NCBI GenBank assembly: GCA_027924645.1
Contig: BSBN01000445.1
Location: 2,897,001 to 2,961,000 of the forward strand
Reading direction: 5' to 3'
DNA from: Cunninghamia lanceolata
Lineage: Eukaryota > Streptophyta > Pinopsida > Cupressales > Cupressaceae
DNA length: 64,000 bases
Below the pieces are notes generated by a model that saw nothing but the letters and a program-made list of their open reading frames with translations, was not told where the DNA came from and did not search any database. Position 1 is the stretch's first letter. Every line of letters starts with the position of its first letter. Both the position numbers and the translations under genes were made by a program. Shown here piece after piece: positions 1 to 9,978 of this stretch.

Positions 1-1484
1 CAAGTCAGGATGCTCTAATATCTGCTCATTCTCCCAAGTAGCATCCTCCACGGGCAGGTTCTTCCATTTATCCAAGTACTCTCTAATGTTCTTCCTTCTC
101 AAATTACATTCCCTGGTATCAATTATAGCCTCAGGTACCAGTATCAACTTCCCCTCTTCATCAAGAGGAGGCAACTCCGCTGATGGTATCACCTTATGCC
201 CCAATGCCTTCTTGAGGCAAGATACATGAATACATTATGTACCCTACTATCTGCTGGAAGCACCAACTCATAAGCCACTTCCCCAATCCTCTTGGAGATC
301 TGAAAAGGTCCATAGTACCATGGCTTCAACTTCTTTGCCCCACTCTTTCTGAGAGTGGACTGTCTATAGGGTTGCAACATGAGATACACCATGTCACCAA
401 CCACAAAAGACTGCTCAGTCCTGTGCTGATTTGCATACTGCTTCTGCTGATTCTGAGCCTTCTATATGTTCTCCTTCAAAGACCTCATGATGTCTTGGCT
501 CTCCTGGAGAAGGTCTTTGGCCTTTGGCATTCTTCTATCACCAAACAACAAATCAACAAAGCTCAATGCCTCATACCCATAGAAGGCCATAAATGGTGAC
601 ATTTGAATAGACATGTGGTATGTGGAATTGTAATAGTACTCTCCCATGTGGATCCACTTAACCCATGCCTTTTTCTGCCCTAAAACATAGTTTCAGAGGT
701 ATCCTTCCACCCATTTAATAACTATCTCCGTTTGACCATCTGTCTGAGGGTGGTAACTCGTACTGGGGGTGAATTCTGTCCCTGTCAACCGGAAGAGCTC
801 CTGCCAAAAATTACTGAGGAACCTGCTGTCCCTATCACTAACAATGTTCCGAGGCAACCCATGGAGTCGAAATACCTCACAAAAGAATAATTCTACAACC
901 TGTGCTACAGCAAAAGTGGTAGGGATGGCAAAGAAGTGTGCATACTTTTTCAACTTGTCCACTACCACGAAAATACAATCCCTACCTTGGACTTTTGGTA
1001 AACCTATGATAAAGTCCATAGAAATGCTATCCCACTTCCTTTAAGGAATGGGTAGGGGCTGCAACAAACCTCCTGGGAATGAGTGCTCTTGATTGTTCTG
1101 CTGACATATCAGGCACTCTCTCACATACTACATCACCTCCATCTTGAGGCCCTTCTAGGTGAACCTCTCTCTAACCTTCCTATAAGTTTTGAAGTACCCA
1201 GGGTGTCCTGCCATTGGCAAGTCATGAATTGCCCTCAAAACCTTTTGTTTCATTTTAGAGTCTGTCACCAAGAAAATCCTATTCTTGTAAATGATTAAAT
1301 CATTTACCACTGTATACTTGTCATCCTTGATGGTGCCATCAATTATCCCCATAGCCCATGCATCCTTTGCATACTCAGCTAATATCATCTCCCTCCAATC
1401 ATCTGCAATGGCTCCAAGTGCACATAAATGGGGCCTCCTAGATAGGGCATCGTCAACAACATTTTTCTTTCCTTTGACATACAA
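1..1484 (-). pseudogene. Gy1a integrase with chromodomain, decayed
   Basis: In its functional form this would insert the element cDNA into chromosomes. Minus-strand fragments cover, from high to low coordinates, the His/Cys zinc region (1155-1484, with LRAIHDLPMAGHPG), the catalytic core (693-1019, starting MDFIIGLPKVQGRDCIFVVV, with SDRDSRFLSNFW and TSYHPQTDGQTE), a mid-C-terminal piece (462-647) and the C-terminal domain (189-404, ending VHNVF). A frameshift near 215 precedes the chromodomain, which runs off the left edge. These fragments share one frame down to about 215 but are split by several stops. The chromodomain identity rests on the parallel copy at 6167-6395. Chromodomains in this group are thought to direct insertion into particular chromatin. 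Confidence 0.88.
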
Positions 1485-1547
1485 AATGTCAAAGTCGTAG
1501 GCCTGTAGCTTGCTGACCCACTTCTGTTGCCTCTCATTTAAGTTTTT

Positions 1548-2744
1548 CTAGCCAAGGAAATGATTCAGACTATTCTGATCTATTTTGACTACGAACTTAT
1601 TGCCCACAAGGTATTGTCTGAACTTAGCCAATGCATGCATTGTGGCTAACATCTCCTTGTTGTAAATGCTATAGCTACGTTCCACACCCCTCAACTTCCT
1701 ACTCTCAAATGCTATGGGGTGCTTATCCTGCATAATTACCACACCAATGCCTTCCCCTAAAGTATCACACTGCAACTCGAAGGGCTTGCTGAAATCTGGC
1801 ATGGCCAAAATGGGGCATGTACTCATAATCTATTTGAATTGGTCAAAGCACTCTTGTGTACCCCCTGTCCAACTAAATGCATCCTTGCGAGTCAAATTTG
1901 TGAGGGGAGTAGCTGACTAAGAAAATCCCTTCACGAACCTGCGATAATATCCACATAAACCCAAGAATCCCTTCAGCTGAGTAAGATTCTTTGGTGGCGG
2001 CTAGTCTACTATTGCCTGAATCTTCTCTGGGTCTACCTTCATGTTACCATCACTGATGATGTGACCCAAGTATAGTAACTCAGTCATCTAAAACAAACAC
2101 TTTGACATCTTGGCATATAAGGATTCCCTCTCCAGAATACTCAACACAATGTCAATGTGTTTCACATGCTCTTCCCACATTTTGCTGTAAATCAGGATAT
2201 CATAAAAAAATATCAAGATGAACCTCCTCAACTGCTCTCTGAAGACTCTATTCATGCAAGACTGGAAAGTAGCTGGTGCATTAGTCAAACTGAATGGCAT
2301 GACTAGGAACTCAAAGTGCCCATAGTGACACCTAAATGTCATCTTCTCCACATCCTCATCTCTGACCCTAATCTGATGGTATCTAGACCTCAAGTCTATC
2401 TTGGAGAAATAATAGGCCCCATGTAGCTCATCAATCAACTCATCTATCCTAGGTATGGGATACCTGTTCTTGATTGTTTACTTATTGAGTTCCTTGTAAT
2501 CAATGCACATCCTAAGAGTCCCATCCTTTTTCTTTACTAACACAACGAATGATGCAAACGGGGTCTTACTCGATCTTATGTCTCCCATGACAAGAAGCTC
2601 TTTGATAGCTTTCTTGATCTCATCTTTGGATGTCTTCGGGTGCCAATATGGTGTGATGATCACTAGTTTTGTACCCTCCTCCAACTCAATCACATACTTG
2701 ATACCCCTATCAGGTAGTCTGCCTGGTGGAATATCACTAAACAC
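1548..2744 (-). pseudogene. Gy1a reverse transcriptase and RNase H, decayed
   Basis: This region would copy element RNA into DNA and remove the RNA strand. The piece at 2478-2744 holds the N-terminal fingers (motif LVKKKDGTLRMCIDYKELNK). The piece at 2088-2438 holds the palm ([15 protein letters not shown] and [18 protein letters not shown]). The piece at 1548-1826 holds the start of RNase H (FELQCDTLGEGIGVVIMQ and KEMLATMHALAKFRQYL). The normally conserved Y/F-x-D-D catalytic box reads FFYD near 2200, so the active site is damaged. Premature stops separate the pieces, but the frame is kept, and it joins the integrase frame at 1484 and below. Confidence 0.9.
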
Positions 2745-2798
2745 TTTAGTGTGTTTAGTTAGAAGAGCCTGTATGTTAGGTGGATACCCACATTTCTG

Positions 2799-3240
2799 CT
2801 ACTCCACAATTTCAGGCATCACCAATCTCTCTGCTGTCCATTGTACTTGATAATGGCAAATCAATCTCTCCATTTGCTTGAGAGAAACAACTCTCCGTCC
2901 ACCATCTGAAATTCCCCTGAGCACATGCTTAACTCTGTTCACTTCAAACTTCATTTCCATTGTCCTCAAATTGATAGTGAACTCCCCTATCTCATGAAGC
3001 CATTTCATTCCCAGCACAACAATCATGTCACCCATGCTAACCACATAAAACTCTGACTGGCAAGTATAATGGTTTAGCTGGATCGTCAAGTTGGGAATCC
3101 TCCTAGTGCAAGTGAGTACAAACCCATCAGCTACATTTACCTTAAATCTTGCAAACTCCTCTAGTGTAACCCCCTCTTAGCAACCAAGCCCTCATCTATG
3201 AAGTTATGAGTGGCACCTGTATCTATCAAGGAAATGCACC
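2799..3240 (-). pseudogene. Gy1a aspartic protease, decayed
   Basis: This is a retropepsin-type protease that would cut the Gag-Pol polyprotein. The active-site triplet Asp-Thr-Gly followed by Ala is still readable on the minus strand at 3212-3223, in the context LIDTGATHNFID. The downstream half (2799-3089) has VVLGMKWLHEIGEF, the usual second conserved block of Ty3 proteases. A stop separates the active-site end from the rest. The frame is the same as that of the reverse transcriptase that follows, as expected for one Pol reading frame. Confidence 0.8.
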
Positions 3241-3283
3241 TCTATCCACCCAATACTCCTCGGATCTTGAACGAACCTTCTCT

Positions 3284-4851
3284 CTAAATGCTAGAAATGT
3301 GGGTTGTGGGTAGGGAGGTATCATTATCCTTATCTGATACTTCAGATGCAACATCTGTCCCTAAATTATCATCCTCTGTATGCTGCTCCGAATGTGTGTC
3401 TGACTCCATAGACTCATCTGCTGAGAAGTACTCAATTTGTTTTGCCTTCCCTTGGGCAGCACACTTGTGCTTAGGATCCCAAGGCTCTCTGCAGTGAAAA
3501 CAAAGCTTCTTCCTCCTTAGGTCATTCAGCTGATCATTATCTAACCTAGAAGAACTCTTATGTGGCTGGTCTCCTGAGCCCATGTGGAAAGGTCTCCTAT
3601 CTCTCTCCTTATCTCTCCTATGCTTAAAGTTCTTACTCTGAAATTTGCTCCTCCATGTGGATGATTCCATATCACAGGCCTTCTTCATGGCCTCCTGCAA
3701 TATCATAGGGTCTAAACCATTCACCCATCCCCTTAAAGGATCAGACAACCCATCAACAAAGAGCATGATCAACCTCCTCTCTGATATATCTGAAACCATG
3801 ACTGAGAGATCCTGGAACTCTGAAATGTATGAGTCCACTGATCCACTCTGTCTCAACTGTGCTAGCTCCTTGAACTGCAATTCAGGATCCTCCTTTTCGA
3901 ACCTGTCTATGAGTCTGGCTATGAACTCAATGAAAGATATGATCTGATCATGTCCCAGAGTCACCTTCCCATTGCTCCACAACATATGCACACTACCCTC
4001 CAGGTGTAAGGCAGCATATGTGATGGCATCTGTCTCTGGCATGGGGCTGATCTAAAGGTAACTGTCTAACTTTTGTACCCACGCTCTTGCTGAAGTTTTT
4101 CCCAAACCATCAAAATAGGGTAAGGTCATCTTGCTGACCTTCTTCTGTAGCTAATTGTTCTATTGTCTATTACCCCCTCTAGGTCTGTGTCTCATCCGAA
4201 GATCTGAGTAGTCTCTGAAAGACATTTCTGCTCTAAACCCTTCGCTAGAAGCCTGCCAATCCCTAAAGATCTCTTCCTAAAACTCTAACTGTGTTCCCTA
4301 TCTGGTATCTCATCCCTCAGCTTGAAAGTTGAAATGCCTAGTCTATCTGCAACCGTGAGTCATGTAGCACCCTGGTTATTCACCGAAGCCTCTCCATCAT
4401 GATTCCTATGCCCATTTCTATCACCAATGTTTCAGTCACCATTCCTATCTCCGTTTTCTTGGTCTCTATTATTGTCATGCCGGTCTCCATGCCTATCATT
4501 CCTGCCTCCATTCCTATCATTTCTATATCTGTCTCGACCTATATTCTCCTCATCTTCTTCCAGCTTAGGAAATAATCAGCCAAGAAGCCTCTCAAGTGCC
4601 TGTTGGGACCTGTCCAAGCTAGCCATGATTTGTTGCTGACCTCTAGCCAAGTCATTGAGGATATCTCGTGTGCTTGGTTCTTCAATCTTTGTATCTCCCA
4701 TTTCCCCTGTATGCTCTGCAAATAGAGGTAACTCTCTAGAAAAGGGGTCTGTCCGTGAACCCCAGGAATCATCCCCTGCAGCGGCTACCCCTATCTCTGG
4801 GTCTAACCTAAAAGGATCTATTATGAGTATGGGATTTTTTGGAACTAACAA
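3284..4851 (-). pseudogene. Gy1a gag, decayed and frameshifted
   Basis: Gag would form the virus-like particle and bind RNA. The best-preserved part (3284-4042, 252 residues) contains the retrotransposon gag core (AALHLEGSVHMLWSNG, FKELAQLRQSGSVDSYISEF, FVDGLSDPLRGWV). It also contains a basic stretch and a CCHC-like knuckle, LCFHCREPWDPKHKC, in the longer-spaced form often seen in plant gypsy gag. An acidic Ser/Asp-rich tail follows. The N-terminal piece (4576-4851) is in another frame and ends in a Gln-rich helix (DILNDLARGQQQIMASLDRS). The stretch 4043-4575 has Arg/Asn/Gly-rich low-complexity coding remnants with stops. Confidence 0.82.
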
Positions 4852-4970
4852 CCATGGAATCTATGTTCCCTACCTTGCTTTGGTATTCCTGAAGGAATAT
4901 CTATCTGCCGGTCACATATCTCATTTTCACTTCTACATGTCTATTTCACCTCACAGGATGGCAAGATCAT

Positions 4971-4983
4971 GGCTCTGATACCA
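4971..4983 (-). other. Primer-binding site, tRNA-iMet type (Gy1a)
   Basis: The minus strand reads TGGTATCAGAGCC, the standard plant complement of the initiator tRNA-Met 3' end, one base inside the LTR edge at 4985. It fixes the element on the minus strand and marks the inner border of the 5' LTR. Confidence 0.93.
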
Positions 4984-4984
4984 C

Positions 4985-6166
4985 TGTAATGTGTCGTACC
5001 TATTTGTATATTTTTAAATCTTTTTATGTGTTATTTTATTATTTTATTGTGTTCTTTCAGACATAGACAGGGGAATGCAGAAGGGTTTTTTTTTCCCTGC
5101 AGATGTGTTGCTGGAGCATACAATATAGAGAATATAACTGAAACCCAGAAAATATACAAGGAATGCAAGAGAAATATGTAAGACCCAGTTCATATATCAA
5201 CAAATAAAGAGGTTCTACCGCATGCCAATATGCAGATTTGAAGCTTCAATTTTTGGCTACTACTGAAACAACCACTGGACATTACAATGTTGCTCCAAAT
5301 TGACAAGAATCACAGAGTATCATATGTTCATTATTAATGGTAATACAATAGGCCTTGGAGGCCTCATACAAAGCAAACAAACACTACCCACAATGAACAG
5401 TAAGCTCCACACTCTCCCACGTCAAGCCTGGTGGTGAACAACTATGGTTGGAAGGGTCAAACAGTCGAACAAAATGTCACAAGCCACCAAAATTCCTCTG
5501 CGAAGTGTTGTAGGTTGTCAACAAGGACGAGAGATTAGATTAGGAAGAGATTTATGCAAAGAACCACATCAAAATGCCCTCCATCTTGGTACAACTGGGC
5601 TGGGTAATACGTCCAGCTCGCTGCACTAAAACACAGTCCTCAAATGTATATTTTGCCTTAGATTTTAAATGAACTTCTCTCCAAACTGCTATGAAGAACT
5701 CCCGTGAAATGCAAGAGGAATCCTCACTATTATATCCAATCTCTATCAAACGAACTCAATTGAAGCACATATATGAATGCTGAATACATCCACTCATAGG
5801 GCACCATTGGGTGGCCTTCCACACCTGTAGAATGCCATTACCTATGGAGGTTTCCATCTCCATAAGCCTCTAGTTTGAATCCTCAAACCCCACGATAGCA
5901 GACTCTAGTAGAGCTCAAAGAAGAAGATATCATAAGAAAGCCATATCAAATGAGGCACTTTTCCCTCTTTAAAAACTCTCCAAGAGGGACATTTACTTTG
6001 GAGGGAAATATCACTTTGAATTTCACTTTTAATATTTCCCAATGTGAGCGTTCCAAAAAGTAACTTAAGTGACCCTTTAAATATTTCATTTTTATCACTT
6101 AACCAAATGGCTAGCCCACCGGAATTCTATGATGGACTAACCACGAGCCTAGAAGGGGACATTACA
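4985..6166 (-). repeat. Gy1 LTR shared by two tandem copies
   Basis: This 1,182-bp LTR has an 8-bp terminal inverted repeat (TGTAATGT at 4985, ACATTACA ending at 6166). On its left lies the Gy1a primer site. On its right, 6167-6180, lies a purine-rich tract on the minus strand (AGGGAGGGTAGAC) followed by the Gy1b integrase end. It is thus at once the 5' LTR of Gy1a and the 3' LTR of Gy1b. The right half is repeated at 7641-8147. Confidence 0.9.
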
Positions 6167-7640
6167 GTCTACCCTCCCTAAGATTGCTTGCCTCAAGCAA
6201 TCTCAAGTCAGGATGCTCTAATATCTGCTCATTCTCCCAAGTAGCATCCTCCATAGGCATGTTCTTCCATTTAACCAAGTACTCTCTGATGTTCTTCCTC
6301 CTCAAATTACATTCCCTGGTATCAATTATAGCCTTGGGTACCAGTATCAACTTCCCGTCTTCATCAAGAGGAGGCAACTTCGTTGATGGTATCACATTAT
6401 GCCCAACACCTTCTTGAGGTGAGATACATGAAATACATTATGTACCCTGCTACCTACTGGAACCTCCAACTCATAAGCCACTTCCCCAATCCTCTTGGAG
6501 ATCTGAAAAGGTCCATAGTACTATGGCTTCAACTTCTCTGCCCCACTCTTTCTGAGAGTGGACTGTCTATAGGGTTGCAACATGAGATACACCATGTCAT
6601 CAACCACAAAAGACTGCTCAGTCCTTTGCTGATCTGCATACTACTTCTGCTGATTCTAAGCCTTCTGTATGTTCTCCTTCAAAGACCTCATGATGTCTTG
6701 ACTCTCCTAGAGAAGGTCTTTGGCCTTCAGCACTCTGTTATCACCAAACAACAAATCAACAAAGCTCGGTTCCTCATACCCATACATGGCCATAAATGGT
6801 GACATTTGAATAGACATGTGGTATGTGGAATTGTAACAGTACTCTCCCATGTGGAGCCACTTAACCCATGCCTTTTGTTGCCCTCAAACATAGTTTCAGA
6901 GGTATCCTTCCACCCATTTATTAACTATCTCTGTCTGACCATCCGTCTAAGGGTGGTAACTCATACTAGGGGTGAATTCTATCTCTGTCAACTTGAAGAG
7001 CTCTTGCCAAACATTACTAAGGAACCTGCTATCCCTATCACTAATAATGTTCTGAGGCAACCCATGGAGTTGAAATACCTCACAAAAGAACAATTCTGCA
7101 ACCTGTACTACAACAAAAGTGGTAGGGATGGAAAAGAAGTGTGCATACTTTTTCATCCTGTCCACTACCATGAAAATGCAATCCCTACCTTGGACTTTTG
7201 GTAAACCTATGATAAAGTCCATAGAAATACTATCCCACTTCCTTTCAGGAATGGGTAGGGGCTGCAACAAACCTCCTGGGAATGAGTGCTCTTGATTGTG
7301 CTGCTGACATATCAGACACTCTCTCACATACTGCATCACCTCTATCTTGAGGCCCTTCTAGGTGAACCTCTCTCTAACTTGCCTATAAGTTTTGAAGTAC
7401 CCCTGGTGTCCTGCCATCGGCAAGTCATGAAATGCCCTCAAAACCTTTTGTTTCATCTAAGAGTCTGTCACCAAGAAAATCCTATTCTTGTAAATGATTA
7501 AATCATGTACCACTGTATACTTGTCATCCTTGATGGTGCCATCAATTATCCCCATAGCCCATGCATCCTTTGCATACTCAGCTGATATCATCTCCCTCCA
7601 ATCATCTGCAATGGCCCCAAGTGCACATAAATGGGGCCTC
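6167..7640 (-). pseudogene. Gy1b integrase and chromodomain, partial
   Basis: Minus-strand fragments show part of the zinc region (7457-7640), the zinc tail and catalytic core (6947-7339, with CLICQQHNQEHSFPGGLLQP, SMDFIIGLPKVQGRD and ISDRDSRFLSN) and the chromodomain (6167-6395, with REYLVKWKNMPMEDATWEN). The chromodomain keeps the aromatic and acidic positions typical of chromovirus integrase ends. Stops and frame changes separate the parts. It is closely similar to 1-1484 at the nucleotide level. Confidence 0.88.
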
Positions 7641-8147
7641 ATATTTCAAATGAACTGCTCTAAAAACTGCTATGAAGAAATCCCGTGAAATGCAAGAGGA
7701 ATCCTCACTATTTTATCCAATCTCTATCAAATGAACTCCATTGAAGCACATATGCAAATGCTGAATACATCCACTCACAGGGCACCATTGGGTGGTCTTC
7801 CACACCTGTAGAATGCCATTACCTATGTAGGTTTCCATCTCCACAAGCCTCTAGTTTGAATCCTCAAACACCATGATAGTAGACTCTAGCAGAGCTCAAA
7901 GAAGAAAATATCATAAGCAAGCCATATCAAATGAGGCACTTTTCCCTCTTTAAAAACTCTCCAAGAGGGACATTTACTTTGGAGGGAAATATCACTTTGA
8001 ATTTCACTTTCAATGTTTCCCAATGTGAGCATTCCAAAAAGTAACTTAAGTGACTCTTTAAATATTTCAAATTTATCACTTAACCAAACGGCTAGCCCGC
8101 TAGAATTCTATGATGGACTAACCACGAGCCTAGAAGGGGACATTACA
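7641..8147 (-). repeat. Gy1 LTR fragment (outer part of the Gy1b 5' LTR)
   Basis: This 507-bp stretch aligns by eye with 5663-6166 and ends in the same ACATTACA. It lacks the part corresponding to 4985-5660. The breakpoint with the integrase has a short shared GCCT, pointing to illegitimate recombination. Confidence 0.88.
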
Positions 8148-9584
8148 AGGAGACTCTTGAATAGGCTTGATGACTTGTAGGTCACATGATGGGCTTGAAG
8201 GTCTAGGCATGGTGTAGGACTCTTGGATAGGCTCAAGGATAGGTGGACCACATGATGGGATTATAGGGTTGGACATGACCTTTGGAAGTTCTTTGTTAGG
8301 CTCATGAATGGGTGTTTGATATGGAGGTAGTTTATTCCTAGCTAGTAGCCAATGGATCACATCCTTCGCAAGGGTATGAGTGGATGGGCAATATAATGGA
8401 TGAGCAATAATAGCGGATGATGTTGTAGGCTTAGGACTAGGATTAGGTTGGGGGCTAATTGGATTGGGTGGATTAGGATTTGGATTGGATGAAGGGATGA
8501 TCTTACCACAATTTATGAGGTTTGTGATCAATCTCTTAAGTTTGACATAATTGATTGTTGTATGGCCCTTATACCTATGGTATGAACAATAATGGTTTTC
8601 ATTATACCAAGGGGATTTAAAGATTGCTTCCAAAGGTTCTATCAGTGGTAGCTCAATCAAATTTGCTTGAACCAATTGTTGTAAGGTTATGTCCAAGGGA
8701 TCTTGTGGTGGAAGATTGGTAGAACATGAGGATGAAGGTGATGAAGGTTGGTGGACCAATGGACTAGGGGTAGGATCACATGGTGGTCTTATGATAGGGC
8801 TAGTAGGCTCATGTGTTGGCATGTGATTGGATGATGAAGGCCACTCATAGGATGCATTGGCTAGATTGGTATCTCCCTTGTCAAAGGTAATTAAGTCTTT
8901 TTGTATTAGGCTCGCATGGTTTATATACAAAGGGCCACTTGGAGTTGCATATGCTTCTTGTTGCAAAGGTGGATTTGAGCTCACTTGTGCTCATTGGGGA
9001 GGCCATTGATAGTCTTGGTAGCTAGGTGTAATGGTAGGATATGTAGACAAAAGATCTTGAGGTGGACTCAAAGTTGAGGGCATTTGATCTTGTTGGCAAG
9101 GTTGACTTGTGCTCACTTGATTTATATACAAAAGGCCATTTGGACTTGGATGTTGTTCTTGTAATATCACTTGATTGCTTTGTGGATGGGCTTAGTAGTG
9201 GATTGGAATGGCAGCATGAGGGATTGGATAATCTTGAGGTGGATGTTCATAGGTTGATGTGGCATTGACTTGGTGGATAGGTGGATTAAGTTGATAGGAA
9301 GTGGATGGATATGACATGTGGCTATGAGGTGGATTAGGTTGGTATGGAGTGGCTAAGGATTGATGTACTTGTCGAGCTTCACTAGTGGCTAAAAGGTGTT
9401 GGACTTGGGCTATGAAGTGTTGCAGTTGAGGTGATTGGTTTGTATGGGGTTGAGCTTTTTTGATGAAGAATTGTAATGTTTCAATGGTGTCTTGGTTTAG
9501 GGGTTGTGATCCTTGATAAAGATTTTGGAGGAATCTTTGGAAGTTGATTTCTGGGTCCTCTGGTGTAAACATGTTGTCACCCAA
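8148..9584 (-). pseudogene. Gag-like reading frame, antisense within element G
   Basis: Two minus-strand pieces (9192-9584 and about 8148-8984) are separated by stops around 9000-9190. The first is Gln/Pro/His-rich and starts MGDNMFTPEDPEINFQRFLQ. The second is Pro/Ser-rich and holds a knuckle-like segment, YCSYHRYKGHTTINYVKLKR, followed by LITNLINCGKI. That spacing (Cys, His, His, then a fourth ligand) is typical of the nucleic-acid-binding end of some plant gypsy gag proteins; the fourth ligand, normally Cys, is Tyr here. No protease or polymerase follows because Gy1b cuts it at 8147. It may be an antisense accessory frame of a Tat-type element or the gag of a separate minus-strand element. 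Confidence 0.5.
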
Positions 9585-9962
9585 ATGTTTGTCTTAAGTC
9601 CTTTTAGCAAGTACTTGTTTAGGGATTTGGAAGATGTGGCAGAAGTGATTTGGCTAGGATAGGGATGTGACTAGGATAAGTTTAGGATGGTTTGAATGAC
9701 TTGGCTATGAAGGGTTGGATGATGACTAGGCTATGTTTGGGATGAAAGTGATTGGGTTTGAATGTTATTGGAAGAATGTGTAGGATGACTTGTCTTTATG
9801 TGTTTGGGTATTTAGAGCTTGATGTGGCAATATTTAAACAAATGATTATGAATATACACACATGAATCACTATGCAAGACACATAAGCAAGTTGTTAGTT
9901 TGGAAGAATGTGATGATGGTTAAGCAAGCATGTGAAGACACTTCAACAAGTCCCAGTCAAGG
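9585..9962. other. Non-coding internal part of element G
   Basis: G/T-rich sequence with repeated GGATG/TTGG motifs between the gag-like frame and the polypurine tract. It holds no open frame of note and no primer site. Confidence 0.45.
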
Positions 9963-9978
9963 CAAAAATATGGGGGAC
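9963..9978 (+). other. Polypurine tract of element G
   Basis: The tract CAAAAATATGGGGGAC lies immediately before the LTR start TG at 9979. In LTR elements this is the primer for plus-strand DNA synthesis, so it gives the element's orientation. Confidence 0.55.

Larger units (their letters stand above)
1..6166 (-). mobile_element. Gy1a: Ty3/gypsy chromovirus, internal region plus 5' LTR
   Basis: Read on the minus strand this gives LTR (6166-4985), primer site, gag, protease, reverse transcriptase, RNase H, integrase and chromodomain, the order of a Ty3/gypsy chromovirus. The window begins inside the chromodomain. By comparison with the second copy at 6167-7640, the missing 3' LTR should begin about 37 bp beyond the left edge. 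The protease-to-integrase pieces all lie in one reading frame broken by stop codons, so decay is mainly by point mutation, while gag lies in two other frames. It is not an active copy. The family (LTR about 1.18 kb, internal about 5.0 kb) is defined by its two copies here; I did not assign a named lineage. Confidence 0.9.
6167..8147 (-). mobile_element. Gy1b: second tandem copy of the chromovirus, internally deleted
   Basis: On the minus strand only the integrase/chromodomain end (7640-6167) and the outer part of the 5' LTR (8147-7641) remain. At 7640/7641 the sequence jumps from integrase (matching Gy1a near 1440) straight into LTR sequence matching 5663. Primer site, gag, protease, reverse transcriptase and the inner 0.68 kb of the LTR are therefore missing, about 4.2 kb by comparison with Gy1a. 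The outer LTR end at 8147 abuts element G; the 5 bp beyond it are AGGAG, but the matching target duplication lies outside the window. Confidence 0.88.
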
